DNA from: Chitinophaga sp. YR627
GTDB lineage: Bacteria > Bacteroidota > Bacteroidia > Chitinophagales > Chitinophagaceae
Reading direction: 5' to 3'
NCBI RefSeq assembly: GCF_900114995.1
Contig: NZ_FOUX01000001.1
Location: forward strand, 1,178,001-1,242,000
DNA length: 64,000 nt
Position numbers and translations under genes: made by a program. The first letter of the stretch is position 1. Each line of letters opens with the position of its first letter. Under the pieces are notes generated by a model. That model was not told the DNA's origin. It saw nothing but the letters and a program-made list of their open reading frames with translations, and made no database searches. Positions 9,374 to 18,698 of this stretch are shown here, piece by piece.

Positions 9374-10513
9374 CTATCTGATCACGATAACCTTTCGGCC
9401 TTCGATCCTGAAGTGCACGAGATTAGTCATCTCAAGCAGGTTCAGTAGTTGAGACACCGGGACGTCTCTCGGAATACTGGCAATGAATTCATCGTTTACG
9501 TTTGTCTGATACTCAACTTCTATGTTATAATAGCGTTGCAGTTCAGCCATGATTGTCGGAATATCTTTCCCATTGAAATAGAAAAGGCCTTCCTTCCATG
9601 CCAGTACTTCTTTCATGTCTGCTCCAGTCGTAATTTGTATAGTGCGCTCATTGTTCACGACTGCCCGTTCACCCGGATGAAGCAGTTGCCTTGCATTGGT
9701 GGTGGAGATGGCAACTGCTCCGCTGAACAGGGTTGTTTCTGTTTGTTTATCCGGCCCGAAGGCTTTTATGTTAAAACTGGTACCCAGTACCTCTATGGTC
9801 GATTGATCTATGCCATTCTTTACTTTAAACGGTTTTCCGCTGTTGGCTGCTACTTCAAAATAAGCCTGACCGCTAATGGTCACTGTTCTATCGTTGCCGC
9901 TGAATGCGGTCGGATAAGTCAGGGCGGATGCCGCATCTATCCATACTTTCGTGTCATCTGCCAGGACGATCGCTACCGGCTGACTGCCGGCTGGTACTTC
10001 GATGGTATTGGTGGTATTTGTATTGTCTGCGCCATTATATACGATCTGTCCGTTGGCATTCATGCTGACATTGATATGCCCCTGCATCGCGAGGGTACCT
10101 TTGCCGGCGCTGTCCAGCAGTATTTTAGTACCATTGCTCAGCGTCAGTACAGCATGATTGCCCGCAGGGGCCGCTATATCATTTTTAAATCTTTCCGCCT
10201 GAGGCGCCAGTACAGGATGCTGCTGTGTATGGTAATAATAATACCCGCCACTTAACAATACAGCCACGCTGGCAGCAATCATCCATCTGCGCCATCTGAC
10301 AGGTACAACACGGGCGGCAGGCTTTTCTATAACCTCCTGAATTCTTTCCCGGATCGTATCGCCGATCATCTGCCGGTTACCAAGTACGGTCTCATCCCAT
10401 TCCGCTGGTGGCCGGAAGGCATTGAACAGACGGTTGTATTGCATCAGTTCCTCGTCAGTAGCGGTACCTGATGTGATCTTTTCCGTCAGTAATAAGAGTT
10501 CCTCTCTGGTCAT
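9374..10513 (-). CDS. FecR-family anti-sigma factor
   Basis: A 379-residue membrane anti-sigma/signal transducer. I use ATG 10513 (MTREELLLL) because the longer frame to 10540 begins with TTG. It has a cytosolic N-terminal helical region that would hold the sigma factor, one TM helix (near WMIAASVAVLLSGGYYYY), a FecR domain (EVPAGSQPVAIVLADDTKVWI) and a C-terminal DUF4974-like domain (FYFNGKDIPTIMAELQRYYNIEV). In this family the SusC STN domain signals to the FecR periplasmic part. It lies between its sigma factor and the STN-bearing SusC. Confidence 0.95.
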   Translation of the reverse strand: MTREELLLLTEKITSGTATDEELMQYNRLFNAFRPPAEWDETVLGNRQMIGDTIRERIQEVIEKPAARVVPVRWRRWMIAASVAVLLSGGYYYYHTQQHPVLAPQAERFKNDIAAPAGNHAVLTLSNGTKILLDSAGKGTLAMQGHINVSMNANGQIVYNGADNTNTTNTIEVPAGSQPVAIVLADDTKVWIDAASALTYPTAFSGNDRTVTISGQAYFEVAANSGKPFKVKNGIDQSTIEVLGTSFNIKAFGPDKQTETTLFSGAVAISTTNARQLLHPGERAVVNNERTIQITTGADMKEVLAWKEGLFYFNGKDIPTIMAELQRYYNIEVEYQTNVNDEFIASIPRDVPVSQLLNLLEMTNLVHFRIEGRKVIVIR

Positions 10514-10597
10514 GACAAATGCATTCACATAACTAGGCAATTGAAAATGCCCTTACCCCTAAAGCGGGGAAAAATATTTTTTAAAAAAAGCTGTTTC

Positions 10598-11194
10598 TTA
10601 ATGGTAACAGGTCACAAAGGGGATGATCAGCAGGGCCAGCAGATGTGGCTCTACCGCTGCGCGGATGCGCTTTAACGCGATGGTTTTCTGTGCTTCGACC
10701 GTTTTAACTGAAATATTTAATGCCTCAGCTATCTGCTGATTGCTTAACTGGCCGTCCCGGCTGAGCAGGAATATTTCCCGGCACTTTTCAGGTAAACTGT
10801 AGACTGCCTGCTGGATGATCGTTTTGAGATCAGTTAGTTCCAGCAATTCCTGAGGACCAGGAAGCGTGGCTATTGTGAGTTTGGATAATTCTTCGTAAAA
10901 ATCTTCCCTGATGTTCCCTGACTTGATATAATTGGCCACCTTAAACTTCACTGCCGTTCGCAGATAGGAAGGGACCGTCTGTATATCCAGTTGATCACGC
11001 TTTTCCCATAACCAGGCAAAAATGTCCTGTACTATGTCCATACATGCACTCTGATCGCGTAAAAGGTAATAAGCTGACTGATACATAGCTGACCAGTGCC
11101 GGGTATATAGCATATTAAATGCATCCATATCACCTCTCTTGAGCATCGTTATCAGCTCCAGGTCACTATAAGTATTATTGCTGTTACCTCTCAA
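10598..11194 (-). CDS. ECF RNA polymerase sigma factor (FecI-like)
   Basis: A 198-residue sigma-70 family member. Region 2 is at about residues 20-90 (ITMLKRGDMDAFNMLY, then DIVQDIFAWLWEKRD) and region 4 at about 130-185 (SLPEKCREIFLLSRDGQLSNQQIAEALNISVKTVEAQ). The frame starts with TTG, preceded by an AGAGGG stretch; the next Met lies inside region 2, so TTG or another non-ATG codon is likely the start. It heads the operon sigma, FecR, SusC, SusD, TlpA and presumably drives it when released by FecR. Confidence 0.93.
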   Translation of the reverse strand: MRGNSNNTYSDLELITMLKRGDMDAFNMLYTRHWSAMYQSAYYLLRDQSACMDIVQDIFAWLWEKRDQLDIQTVPSYLRTAVKFKVANYIKSGNIREDFYEELSKLTIATLPGPQELLELTDLKTIIQQAVYSLPEKCREIFLLSRDGQLSNQQIAEALNISVKTVEAQKTIALKRIRAAVEPHLLALLIIPFVTCYH

Positions 11195-11538
11195 AGTTTC
11201 CCTCTTTCTGCTGCTAAAATATACAAACAGCAGAAGAATCCGAAAACATACAATAAAATATTATATCGCGCCGCTTTTCAAAATTGCGTTTAAGATAAAA
11301 TGCTATCCGAAACGGTTAAAATCCTGACAGTGCTTTCCGCAGGGACATCCTACATTTACAACCGTAGCGAAAGTTTTGTGTGTTAATTTGACACTATAAA
11401 TATATTTATTGTCCCATATCAGACCTATAAAACCCGTATTGATTCTATGTTGTGAACTTTCAGACCGGCTTTTCTATACTGTTTAAATTTTACCCTATCA
11501 GTTTTTTTATTCTCTCAGATAATCAAACCCATAACCGT
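11195..11538. other. Divergent intergenic region (344 bp)
   Basis: This AT-rich stretch separates the minus-strand sigma operon from the plus-strand T9SS protein and must hold both promoters. I could not place a convincing TTG/TAnnTTTG pair for either side; a T/A-rich run near 11390-11410 is only suggestive. No repeat or RNA gene is visible. Confidence 0.5.
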
Positions 11539-13857
11539 ATGCTCAAGTTTACATGGACATCCGTCCTGTCGCTGTTCACTGCGTTTACTGCTTTCGCGCA
11601 GACGAACATAGCGCCGCAGGCAACCGCTGGTACCTCTTATGTTTCCTCCTGGGAAACGATTACAGCGCTGAATGATAACTATACGCCGGCCAACTCAAAT
11701 GACAAGAGTCATGGCGCGTATGGCAACTGGAACAATCCCAATTCCATTCAATGGGTACAGTATGACTGGTCACAGGCATTCTCTGTGACATCCGTGCAGG
11801 TCTACTGGTTTGACGACGCGGGTGGTGTACTCACACCTACCACCGCTTATCTTGAATCATGGAATGGTACTGCCTGGGTGAACCTCGGTAATATCCCGTT
11901 ACAGAAAGACGCGTTTAATACGCTTAATTTTACGGCTACCACCACGTCAAGATTACGCGTATCCATGCGTAATACTTCGCAGTCCACCGGTCTGCTGGAA
12001 TGGCGTGTAACTGGTACGCCCGTTTCTACCGGCGGGAATGGCAGTGCCTACACATGGCCTGTCTATTCTCCGACCATCAGTTACGACTTCCGGAGCGAAT
12101 ATCCCAACCTGCCTACGCCTTCGCAGATCCTCAATGATTGTCCGCAGGTAGTAGGTACACAGTCTTCCGACTGGTGGACATTCCGCTGGGGACCAAAGAA
12201 AAAATCTGTCGTTACAGCTGCAGCCATCACACCTATGCTGGCACGTCTGAATAAAGACTTCCGTTATTTCCGTGATACGATGGGATGGCCTGCGGATATC
12301 AGGGCAAGAAATGGCTATAAGAGTGCCGTTTACCTCTATGGTTCCGGTCTCTGTACAGATAATGCCGATAGTACTGCTTTAGGTGGCTGGCAAAGTGCTA
12401 TATATTACAATGGCCAGAACTGGCCGATGATCCTGGCTTCTTACTATCCTGTATATGCATTTGATCCTGCATATACCGGTACGGATGCGGCTTATCAGCA
12501 AAGTGCCATGACACATGAAGGTATTCACGCAATGCTGGCTGACCTGCCAGGTGTGAAGAATTCAGCCTGGTTCCATGAGGGTGGTAACGTATGGTTTCAG
12601 CAGACCGCCGACGCCAAACGTTCCAATAATTTCAGTTCGCTGGGCTTCCTGAATGGTACAGATTTTATCGCGCCTTTTATGCCGATAGAATGTTATTCCG
12701 GCTGGTTACAGGATGGTAGTTTTGGTGGGCCTGCCGCAGAAGGCGTAAACATGTTCAATGGCAGTCAGCAGATCTGTACCTGGAAAACCTATTTAGGTGG
12801 TCACCAGTACAGCTCTTCTTTCCCCACCTTCCTGGGTAATACCCTGGGTGATAATGCAGTGCCATGGATCTGGAGATATGCATCCTCCCGCGTGCTGGAA
12901 GGTATTGCCAGTGGCATCGGTGAGGCACAGACGCGTCGCCTGATCACTGAATACAGGGCGAAACAGGCACTGGTTGATTTTGGTAAATGGAAGAGTGCCT
13001 GCGTGGCATTGCTTAACAATGTATTCGGTAACTCCATCGGTGCTGAATGGCAGCCTTCCTGGCTGAATCCTGCACCATGGATCGCAACGCCTTATGCAAA
13101 GACGACTAACAATAATGGTACTCTCACGCCTGACACGACTACCTTACCAGGATGGTCCGGGGCGAACCAGATTCCGCTGACGGTTACCGGTAGCACTGTT
13201 ACCGTGAACTTCCAGCCGATCGGCGCAAATATGACCTGTCAGCTGGTATACTGGACAACCAGTGGTCAGCCGGTATACAGCCAGTATGTATCTTCCGGTA
13301 ATGTTACACTGAACCTGACCACACCGGCGGCTAATAACGTTGTAATTGCCGTTATCACCAATACGAACTACCTCTATCAGGGGGAAACGACCAGAAAGAC
13401 AAAATATGACTACAGACTGCAACTCGTATCTGGCATTTCCGGTGCTGCCAGCGTAAATACCAAATGGTATAGCGCCGCATTGCTGTCTACAGCCAGAACA
13501 AGCGAAGCAATTAATACAGCCGCTATACAGACAGGTATTGACTGGTCCACCTATTGCAGCCAGCCATTCACTGGTCAGCCGAGACAGGAGGAATACAAAG
13601 TGATCACCACACAGCCACAATTCCAGTTGTTCCCGAATCCGGCAGCAACAAGCGAAAGTGTGCAGGTACGTTTCAAAAATCCGAAAGGAGAGAGAAGCCT
13701 GGTAACGATCTATACCTTATCCGGTAAAGTGGTTTTACAAAGGATCTCTACTACGGAACAGTTAACCGTAGACGGTAAGTCATTACATCCGGGTATCTAT
13801 CTCGTGAAGATTGCGAATTCCGCAGTTAACGCAACACAGAAACTGATCGTGAACTAA
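11539..13857 (+). CDS. Secreted T9SS metallopeptidase-like protein with discoidin-type domain
   Basis: A 772-residue secreted protein. I chose ATG 11539 (MLKFTWTSVLSLF) because it directly begins the signal peptide (ending FAFAQ); the longer frame adds a GTG start and a non-signal extension. In order: F5/8-type-C/discoidin-like beta-sandwich (about 25-165), an alpha/beta catalytic-like region with HEGIH at residues 326-330 (matches the zinc motif HExxH) and a nearby FHEGG that could supply a further ligand, a beta-rich region, and a type IX sorting domain at the end (FQLFPNPAATSE to LHPGIYLVKI). It should be exported by T9SS and released or surface-anchored. Peptidase activity is inferred from the motif only. 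Confidence 0.78.
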   Translation: MLKFTWTSVLSLFTAFTAFAQTNIAPQATAGTSYVSSWETITALNDNYTPANSNDKSHGAYGNWNNPNSIQWVQYDWSQAFSVTSVQVYWFDDAGGVLTPTTAYLESWNGTAWVNLGNIPLQKDAFNTLNFTATTTSRLRVSMRNTSQSTGLLEWRVTGTPVSTGGNGSAYTWPVYSPTISYDFRSEYPNLPTPSQILNDCPQVVGTQSSDWWTFRWGPKKKSVVTAAAITPMLARLNKDFRYFRDTMGWPADIRARNGYKSAVYLYGSGLCTDNADSTALGGWQSAIYYNGQNWPMILASYYPVYAFDPAYTGTDAAYQQSAMTHEGIHAMLADLPGVKNSAWFHEGGNVWFQQTADAKRSNNFSSLGFLNGTDFIAPFMPIECYSGWLQDGSFGGPAAEGVNMFNGSQQICTWKTYLGGHQYSSSFPTFLGNTLGDNAVPWIWRYASSRVLEGIASGIGEAQTRRLITEYRAKQALVDFGKWKSACVALLNNVFGNSIGAEWQPSWLNPAPWIATPYAKTTNNNGTLTPDTTTLPGWSGANQIPLTVTGSTVTVNFQPIGANMTCQLVYWTTSGQPVYSQYVSSGNVTLNLTTPAANNVVIAVITNTNYLYQGETTRKTKYDYRLQLVSGISGAASVNTKWYSAALLSTARTSEAINTAAIQTGIDWSTYCSQPFTGQPRQEEYKVITTQPQFQLFPNPAATSESVQVRFKNPKGERSLVTIYTLSGKVVLQRISTTEQLTVDGKSLHPGIYLVKIANSAVNATQKLIVN

Positions 13858-13886
13858 TCGTACAGAACAGGAACATAGAAAAGCAG

Positions 13887-13921
13887 AAAGCCGCAGCACT
13901 GATGTGCTGCGGCTTTTCTTT
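13887..13921. terminator. Bidirectional intrinsic terminator
   Basis: A 13-bp perfect stem (13887-13899 with 13904-13916) with a TGAT loop and T-rich tail lies between the convergent T9SS protein and the aminotransferase. Confidence 0.9.
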
Positions 13922-13937
13922 ATGCATAGATATCAGC

Positions 13938-15119
13938 TCACACATTGGTGCCTGATGAAGTCAGTAGCTGTATAAACCGGTCTATCTCTGCTTCCGTGTT
14001 GTAATAATGCGGTGATACTCTTGCTACCCATTCAATGCCTTTCTGTGTAAAATCGATAATAGCTGAGGATCTGGCAGTGGTGTAAATATTCACCTCCTGC
14101 GCGCTGAAATACTGTTTGAAACTTTCCGGTTCCTGGTTGGCTATACTGAAGGTGATGATACTACAGGGGTGTTGTCCTTTGTCCTGTAACTGTATGCCAG
14201 GCATATTGCGTAGCTGGTCACGCAGGTAAGTGGCGAGGAGTGCATTACGGGACTGCACTTCCTGTATACCGATATCCAACAGGTATTTGACGGCGGCAGT
14301 ACTTCCTGCCATCAGTGCATAAGCCGTTTCCCAGTCTTCAAAGCGTTTTGCATCTTCCCGGTGTTTATACGCATGGATACCGGTCCATTCTGCTCCCCTG
14401 AGATCAGGGAACAATGGTTCCAGTCCGCTTTGTAACGCTTTGTCAGAGACATATAAAAAGCCGGCACCTCTCGGTCCACGCAGGAATTTGCGGAAGGTAC
14501 CGCTGATGAAATCAGCGCCTGTGGTAGCGTCTACGGCTAATTGTCCGACGGACTGACACGCATCCAGCAGATATAAAGTATCATAACGTTTAGTGATATT
14601 GCCGATGGCTGCTGCCGGTTGTACAAGTCCGGAACTGGTGGGTACATGTGTGACAGCTACCAGACGCGGTTGATGCGTTTTGATCTTTTGTTCGAGGTCA
14701 TCCAGGTCGGTTTCACCCGAGGACGTATTGCGTACCGTGACGATCTCTATACCCATTCTTTTCTGTAAAGAAATGAAGGCGATAAAATTGGAGGGATAGT
14801 CATTTTCTGTCGTCAGGATAACATCTCCCTGTTTGAATGGTATGGCGGATAAAGCACGGTTGAAACTGTCTGTTGCATTGGTGGTAAAGGCAATGTTTTC
14901 AGACCGGCAATGCAGTAGTTGTGCCATGCATGGATAGAATTCACTCAGTTCAGCACTGTACTTATCAGCCGTCTCATAACCACCGCCGGTTTCTTCCTTG
15001 GTAATGTAATCTCTGATAGCAGCTGCTACTACAGCCGGCATCAGTGCAGCGCCTGCATTGTTCAGGTGAATGAGCTGTTCACAGCCGGTAGTCTCTCTTC
15101 TGATCTTTTGAATATCCAT
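13938..15119 (-). CDS. Class V aminotransferase-fold PLP enzyme
   Basis: A 393-residue fold-type I PLP enzyme of the aminotransferase class V family (cysteine desulfurase, isopenicillin-N epimerase, selenocysteine lyase relatives). Visible signatures: HLNNAGAALMP at the N-terminus, FTTNATDSFNRAL for cofactor phosphate binding, DACQSVGQLAVD with the PLP-binding Asp, and SGTFRKFLRGPRGAGFL, whose Lys is the expected Schiff-base residue. Substrate cannot be told from sequence. It lies 61 bp after the sigma/repeat-protein pair in the same direction and might be co-transcribed. Confidence 0.9.
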   Translation of the reverse strand: MDIQKIRRETTGCEQLIHLNNAGAALMPAVVAAAIRDYITKEETGGGYETADKYSAELSEFYPCMAQLLHCRSENIAFTTNATDSFNRALSAIPFKQGDVILTTENDYPSNFIAFISLQKRMGIEIVTVRNTSSGETDLDDLEQKIKTHQPRLVAVTHVPTSSGLVQPAAAIGNITKRYDTLYLLDACQSVGQLAVDATTGADFISGTFRKFLRGPRGAGFLYVSDKALQSGLEPLFPDLRGAEWTGIHAYKHREDAKRFEDWETAYALMAGSTAAVKYLLDIGIQEVQSRNALLATYLRDQLRNMPGIQLQDKGQHPCSIITFSIANQEPESFKQYFSAQEVNIYTTARSSAIIDFTQKGIEWVARVSPHYYNTEAEIDRFIQLLTSSGTNV

Positions 15120-15180
15120 ATGGGTACTGCTTCAAATTGTATACCGTGATTGGATATGAAGATAGCATTTTTATCACCTG

Positions 15181-17322
15181 TCAGCGGGTGAACAGTCTTC
15201 TTCTGAACAGCAGCTCTACCTGTACCGGTGTTTTTACCGGCCAGTTTTTCTGTAAGCCGGTATTGGTGAACGGAATGATAGTCCGCACACCTGTCTGCCA
15301 TTTACCGAACTCATAGTAGACTTCAAAGAGGCCGCTGATGCGGCTGCGTACCAGACTGTCCGTTTCAGGTTTAGTAGCGGCGCGGAGCAGGATTGGCTCT
15401 CTTTTGTTCAGGGTATCTGCCAGTGTCTGCGATACCGTAGCCTTACCCAGCAGGGATAGTTGTGCACCGGCGCTTATTTTCAGGTGCGATGTGAGGAAAT
15501 AATGCGCCTGTAAGGTGAGACCGGTCCCATATTGTTTAACGACATAACGGATCGTGTCATACTGTGGGAAGCTGCTGCCTGCTCTTCTGGAATGATGCTC
15601 GTTGGAGGGCAATATCGTGTTGATTGACGGCATGACATCTACCGATAAGGCGACTTGTCCGATGGCTCTTTCAATACGAAGGGAAGGAATCAGCAGACGC
15701 CAGTATTGTTTCTTTCCGTCAGGTCCGGTGAAATAGTAAGTACTTCCTTCTAAAGGAATTGCAAGCGGTAATTGTCCGTAGATATTCCAGGCGGAGCGGA
15801 TGTCCCGTTTATGACGGGTCACAGCGGCCGTAGGAATAGTGTTACGGTCTTTGTTGTTGTGCAGCAGACGGATATTCCGGCTTTGGTCAGGTTGTTTTAC
15901 AGGCTCCAGGAGCCATCTGTTGGCCGTAGCCGGTACAGACGGATCGCTGGTTGTCCTGTTGTTGTCAGACGGAAGAAGATGATCTTTTTGTGCAGGAATA
16001 TCAGTAGCCGGCGCATCATCGCTGCTTGCTGTTACTTTCGGCTTCGCTGCTTTTTTCCTTGGATATTCAGCGGCAAAAGCAGGCTGTCTGGTGTCTTTTT
16101 GTGCAGGTCTGTCAGTAGTCAGTGCATCATTGCTGGTAGCTGTTACTTTCGGCTTCGCTGCTTTTTTCCTTGAATAATCAGCGGCAAAAGCAGACTGCCT
16201 GGTATCTTTTTGTACAGGTATGTCCGTTGTTTGTCCATCATCGATAGAGCCCATGGTTTTTGGCTTCGCTGGTTTATTCCGGGAGTCGTTACCAGCGAAG
16301 GCAGACTGCTTAGCATCACCATTTGCACCGCTGGCTGCAGGAGGCTTGCCTGCTCCTGGCAGTTGCGGTGAACCAGCCCGGGGTGTTCGTTGACCGGTAG
16401 ATGGAATAACCGGATCATTGCTGGCTGGTGGTTGATGGGATGATAGACCGGCAGGTGTCTGCCTGCTACCATTGCTGGCAGTTACTGGTACCTGTGTAAT
16501 TGGTCTGGATAGACGACCGGTATTGCCGGCCGATTGTTTCTTTATATGAGTACTGGCCTGTTGTGAAGCAGCATTTCTTCCGAATGCTGCTTCTGTACCG
16601 GTGGTCTTGTTTGTCTTTAATGTTCCATCAGACGCCGTCCGGTCATCTTTACTGTCGGGTGTTCCCTGGGCAAGCTGCGCGTGTCTGCCTGCGCCTGTTG
16701 CAGTTCCGGATTGTCCTTTAACTATATGCGCGTCCTGTTTGCCAGGGGTGGATGCCGCCTGATCGTTTTTACTGTCAGGTGTTCCCTGGGCAACCTGCGC
16801 GCGTCTACCTGCACCTGTTGCCATTTGGGATTGCCCTTCAGTTATATTGCTACTTTGTGCTTTATGATCAGGCATCGTGCGTTGCTCACTATCCTGCGCC
16901 GGATTTACTGTAAATAGCTCATCTGTCAAATGACTACTATCCGCTAAGGAAGACGGTATCGCGGAATAGCTGCTGTCACGTGTTAACTGGATGGAGTCAG
17001 CCACGGGACGATCAACAGCTGGTTGTACGAGCGCCGGATGCGGCTCCTTTGTCTGCTGATATTGCTTATACAACCACCAGCTGCTGACACTCACGGTGAC
17101 GGCAGTACCGGAAATAAGCGCGCCTTTTACGAGTCCTTTTATTACAGCAGAAACACCGGGTTTTGGTGTTGGCTTCGGAGCAGTGGGAGAGGAAGGCATA
17201 TGGACAGGCATTGCCTTATCCAGCATGTGCTGCATAGCCGACCATCCCTGTTCCACTGGTGGAACGGGAACACCGCTTTCCTCGCTGTTAAAAAATTTAT
17301 CGCTCAAATTTTGCTCAGACAC
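15181..17322 (-). CDS. Membrane-anchored repeat protein with C-terminal beta-barrel-like domain (putative anti-sigma partner)
   Basis: A 713-residue protein encoded 7 bp after a sigma factor, the position of an anti-sigma gene. Residues 1-65 are cytosolic and hydrophilic, then one TM segment (about 65-90, ending WWLYKQY). Residues about 100-500 are low complexity with two repeat families: a TATGAGR-AQ-AQGTPDSK unit present twice, and a unit of about 39 residues containing QKDTRQ-AFAA-Y-RKKAAKPKVTA present about three times. The C-terminal about 200 residues alternate polar and hydrophobic residues (GTGLTLQAHYFLTSHLKI) like outer-membrane-barrel strands. It could span the envelope to a surface sensor, but no family is recognised. 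Confidence 0.7.
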   Translation of the reverse strand: MSEQNLSDKFFNSEESGVPVPPVEQGWSAMQHMLDKAMPVHMPSSPTAPKPTPKPGVSAVIKGLVKGALISGTAVTVSVSSWWLYKQYQQTKEPHPALVQPAVDRPVADSIQLTRDSSYSAIPSSLADSSHLTDELFTVNPAQDSEQRTMPDHKAQSSNITEGQSQMATGAGRRAQVAQGTPDSKNDQAASTPGKQDAHIVKGQSGTATGAGRHAQLAQGTPDSKDDRTASDGTLKTNKTTGTEAAFGRNAASQQASTHIKKQSAGNTGRLSRPITQVPVTASNGSRQTPAGLSSHQPPASNDPVIPSTGQRTPRAGSPQLPGAGKPPAASGANGDAKQSAFAGNDSRNKPAKPKTMGSIDDGQTTDIPVQKDTRQSAFAADYSRKKAAKPKVTATSNDALTTDRPAQKDTRQPAFAAEYPRKKAAKPKVTASSDDAPATDIPAQKDHLLPSDNNRTTSDPSVPATANRWLLEPVKQPDQSRNIRLLHNNKDRNTIPTAAVTRHKRDIRSAWNIYGQLPLAIPLEGSTYYFTGPDGKKQYWRLLIPSLRIERAIGQVALSVDVMPSINTILPSNEHHSRRAGSSFPQYDTIRYVVKQYGTGLTLQAHYFLTSHLKISAGAQLSLLGKATVSQTLADTLNKREPILLRAATKPETDSLVRSRISGLFEVYYEFGKWQTGVRTIIPFTNTGLQKNWPVKTPVQVELLFRRRLFTR

Positions 17323-17329
17323 TTTAACC

Positions 17330-17875
17330 CTATTTTTTGTAATACTGTAATAAAACTGGTTTCAACCGCTTTCTTACTTCGCTCAGATGCCACTTGACGG
17401 TACCCGCACTCAGCTCCAGCTGTTCTGCGATCTCCGGTATCTGGCAGCCTTCCAGATAAAATAAAATGCAGATGGCTCTCGTAGCAGGCGGCAGGACGTC
17501 CAGTAGCTTGTAAATGTCCGATGCCTCTAATGCGGTCAGCGGATTATCATTATCCGGAATGACAATGTCGTCTACTTCCACATGTCTGGGCCCGCCGTTG
17601 ATCTTGAGTTTGTCCAGTGCCGTATTGCGCACAATGGTATAGACCCAGTTGAAAAATTCTCCCTTATCGTCACTGTACCTACCGATGTTTTTAAAAACCT
17701 TCAGCATACCGTCGTTCAATGCTTCCAATGCGTCCTCCTGTACCGGAAAAAACTTCCGGCACAATAGAAACAAAGCAGGATAAAACCTGCGGTAAAGTTT
17801 CTCCTGACCAAGACGGTCATTAGCGGCACATAATGTTATCAGCTCCTTAATATCTTCCAACTGAAGGACTCCCAA
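17330..17875 (-). CDS. RNA polymerase sigma-70 family factor (ECF type)
   Basis: A 181-residue sigma factor with region 2 (EDALEALNDGMLKVFKNIGRY, then FFNWVYTIVRNTALDKL) and region 4 (PPATRAICILFYLEGCQIPEIAEQLELSAGTVKWHL). No ATG fits the start: the frame opens with TTG at 17875, and a second TTG at 17860 has a GGGAG stretch about 9 nt upstream and may be the real start. It is followed 7 bp later by the TM repeat protein, which is probably its regulator. It is unrelated to the FecI-type gene at 10598. Confidence 0.9.
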   Translation of the reverse strand: MGVLQLEDIKELITLCAANDRLGQEKLYRRFYPALFLLCRKFFPVQEDALEALNDGMLKVFKNIGRYSDDKGEFFNWVYTIVRNTALDKLKINGGPRHVEVDDIVIPDNDNPLTALEASDIYKLLDVLPPATRAICILFYLEGCQIPEIAEQLELSAGTVKWHLSEVRKRLKPVLLQYYKK

Positions 17876-18063
17876 TAGGTATTATAAAATTTATTTCATG
17901 ACAGCGCCGTTTCTGACGCAATATACCTGGACCCCCCAAAGGTGGCCCAGGCGTGAGAACAAACTGGCTATAGTATCTTGCTACGCACGGAAACGTAATA
18001 CTGGAACGATATTTTGTCTTATTAGTTACAATTACAAAATAATTATGCCTTTTGCTGACCGGT

Positions 18064-18573
18064 TTATCTCAGAGAGATACCACTGGCTCTCACTCTGCTC
18101 ACAGGCGAATTATCGCTGCCCGCATTTTTGTATACCCTGTAACCGGTAGAATCTACTGGTGGATAATGCGGACGTGGCGTATCAGGATGCTGTGGCGGAT
18201 AATTTGGCCGCGGCGTATCCGGATGATGTGGTGGATAGTGCGGACGCGGGGTATCCGGGTAGTGAGGCGGATAGTGCGGACGCGGGGTATCCTGTGGCGG
18301 ATACGGCGGATAAGGTGGGTGAACGATCGTATCCGGAGGATATGGTACCGTATCGTGTGGGAACGGTATCGTATCGTGCGGAATGGTGTCATGCGGGAAC
18401 GGGATCGTGTCATGTGGTATCGTATCATGCGGAATGCTGTCCGTAGGAATCGAATCCCGGATGTCAGCAACGGAGTTGCGACCCTGGAATTTGAGTACTT
18501 CCTCTTTCGTGCACGCCGTATGTACGAGAATCAATCCCCCTACAAATAGTGTGTAGACGCCGAGTTTTTTCAT
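18064..18573 (-). CDS. Pro/His-rich repeat lipoprotein
   Basis: A 169-residue protein with a lipoprotein signal (LILVHTAC, Cys near residue 22). The mature part is built of two repeat sets: PHDTI / PHDTIPF units (about residues 40-80), then four 12-residue units of the form DTPRPHYPPHYP (about 95-145). The repeats leave an open frame on the opposite strand too, but only the minus frame has a lipoprotein signal peptide. Function unknown; the rigid Pro-rich, His-rich stalk could be a periplasmic spacer or could bind metal. It is divergent from the AsmA-like gene. Confidence 0.72.
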   Translation of the reverse strand: MKKLGVYTLFVGGLILVHTACTKEEVLKFQGRNSVADIRDSIPTDSIPHDTIPHDTIPFPHDTIPHDTIPFPHDTVPYPPDTIVHPPYPPYPPQDTPRPHYPPHYPDTPRPHYPPHHPDTPRPNYPPQHPDTPRPHYPPVDSTGYRVYKNAGSDNSPVSRVRASGISLR

Positions 18574-18620
18574 AGAGTTCGTTTTACTATCATAGTTAAC
18601 GGTGAGTAATTACCCAAAGG

Positions 18621-18653
18621 TTGGGTACCCAGCAAAATTTTTTTTTATCTTTG
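18621..18653 (+). promoter_or_regulatory. Bacteroidota-type promoter of the AsmA-like gene
   Basis: TTG at 18621-18623, a 22-bp spacer and TATCTTTG at 18646-18653 match the TTG-N17-23-TAnnTTTG consensus. Transcription should start near 18660, so the coding start must be downstream, at 18699 or 18714. Confidence 0.7.
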
Positions 18654-18698
18654 CGCCCGCAAGTGCAGTGGACAACAAATGCTGCTATCCTATACCTT

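Noticed and set aside
18052..18549. Arg/Trp-rich 165-codon ORF on the plus strand
   Set aside because: It is the antisense shadow of the repeat lipoprotein at 18064-18573, which has a clear lipoprotein signal.
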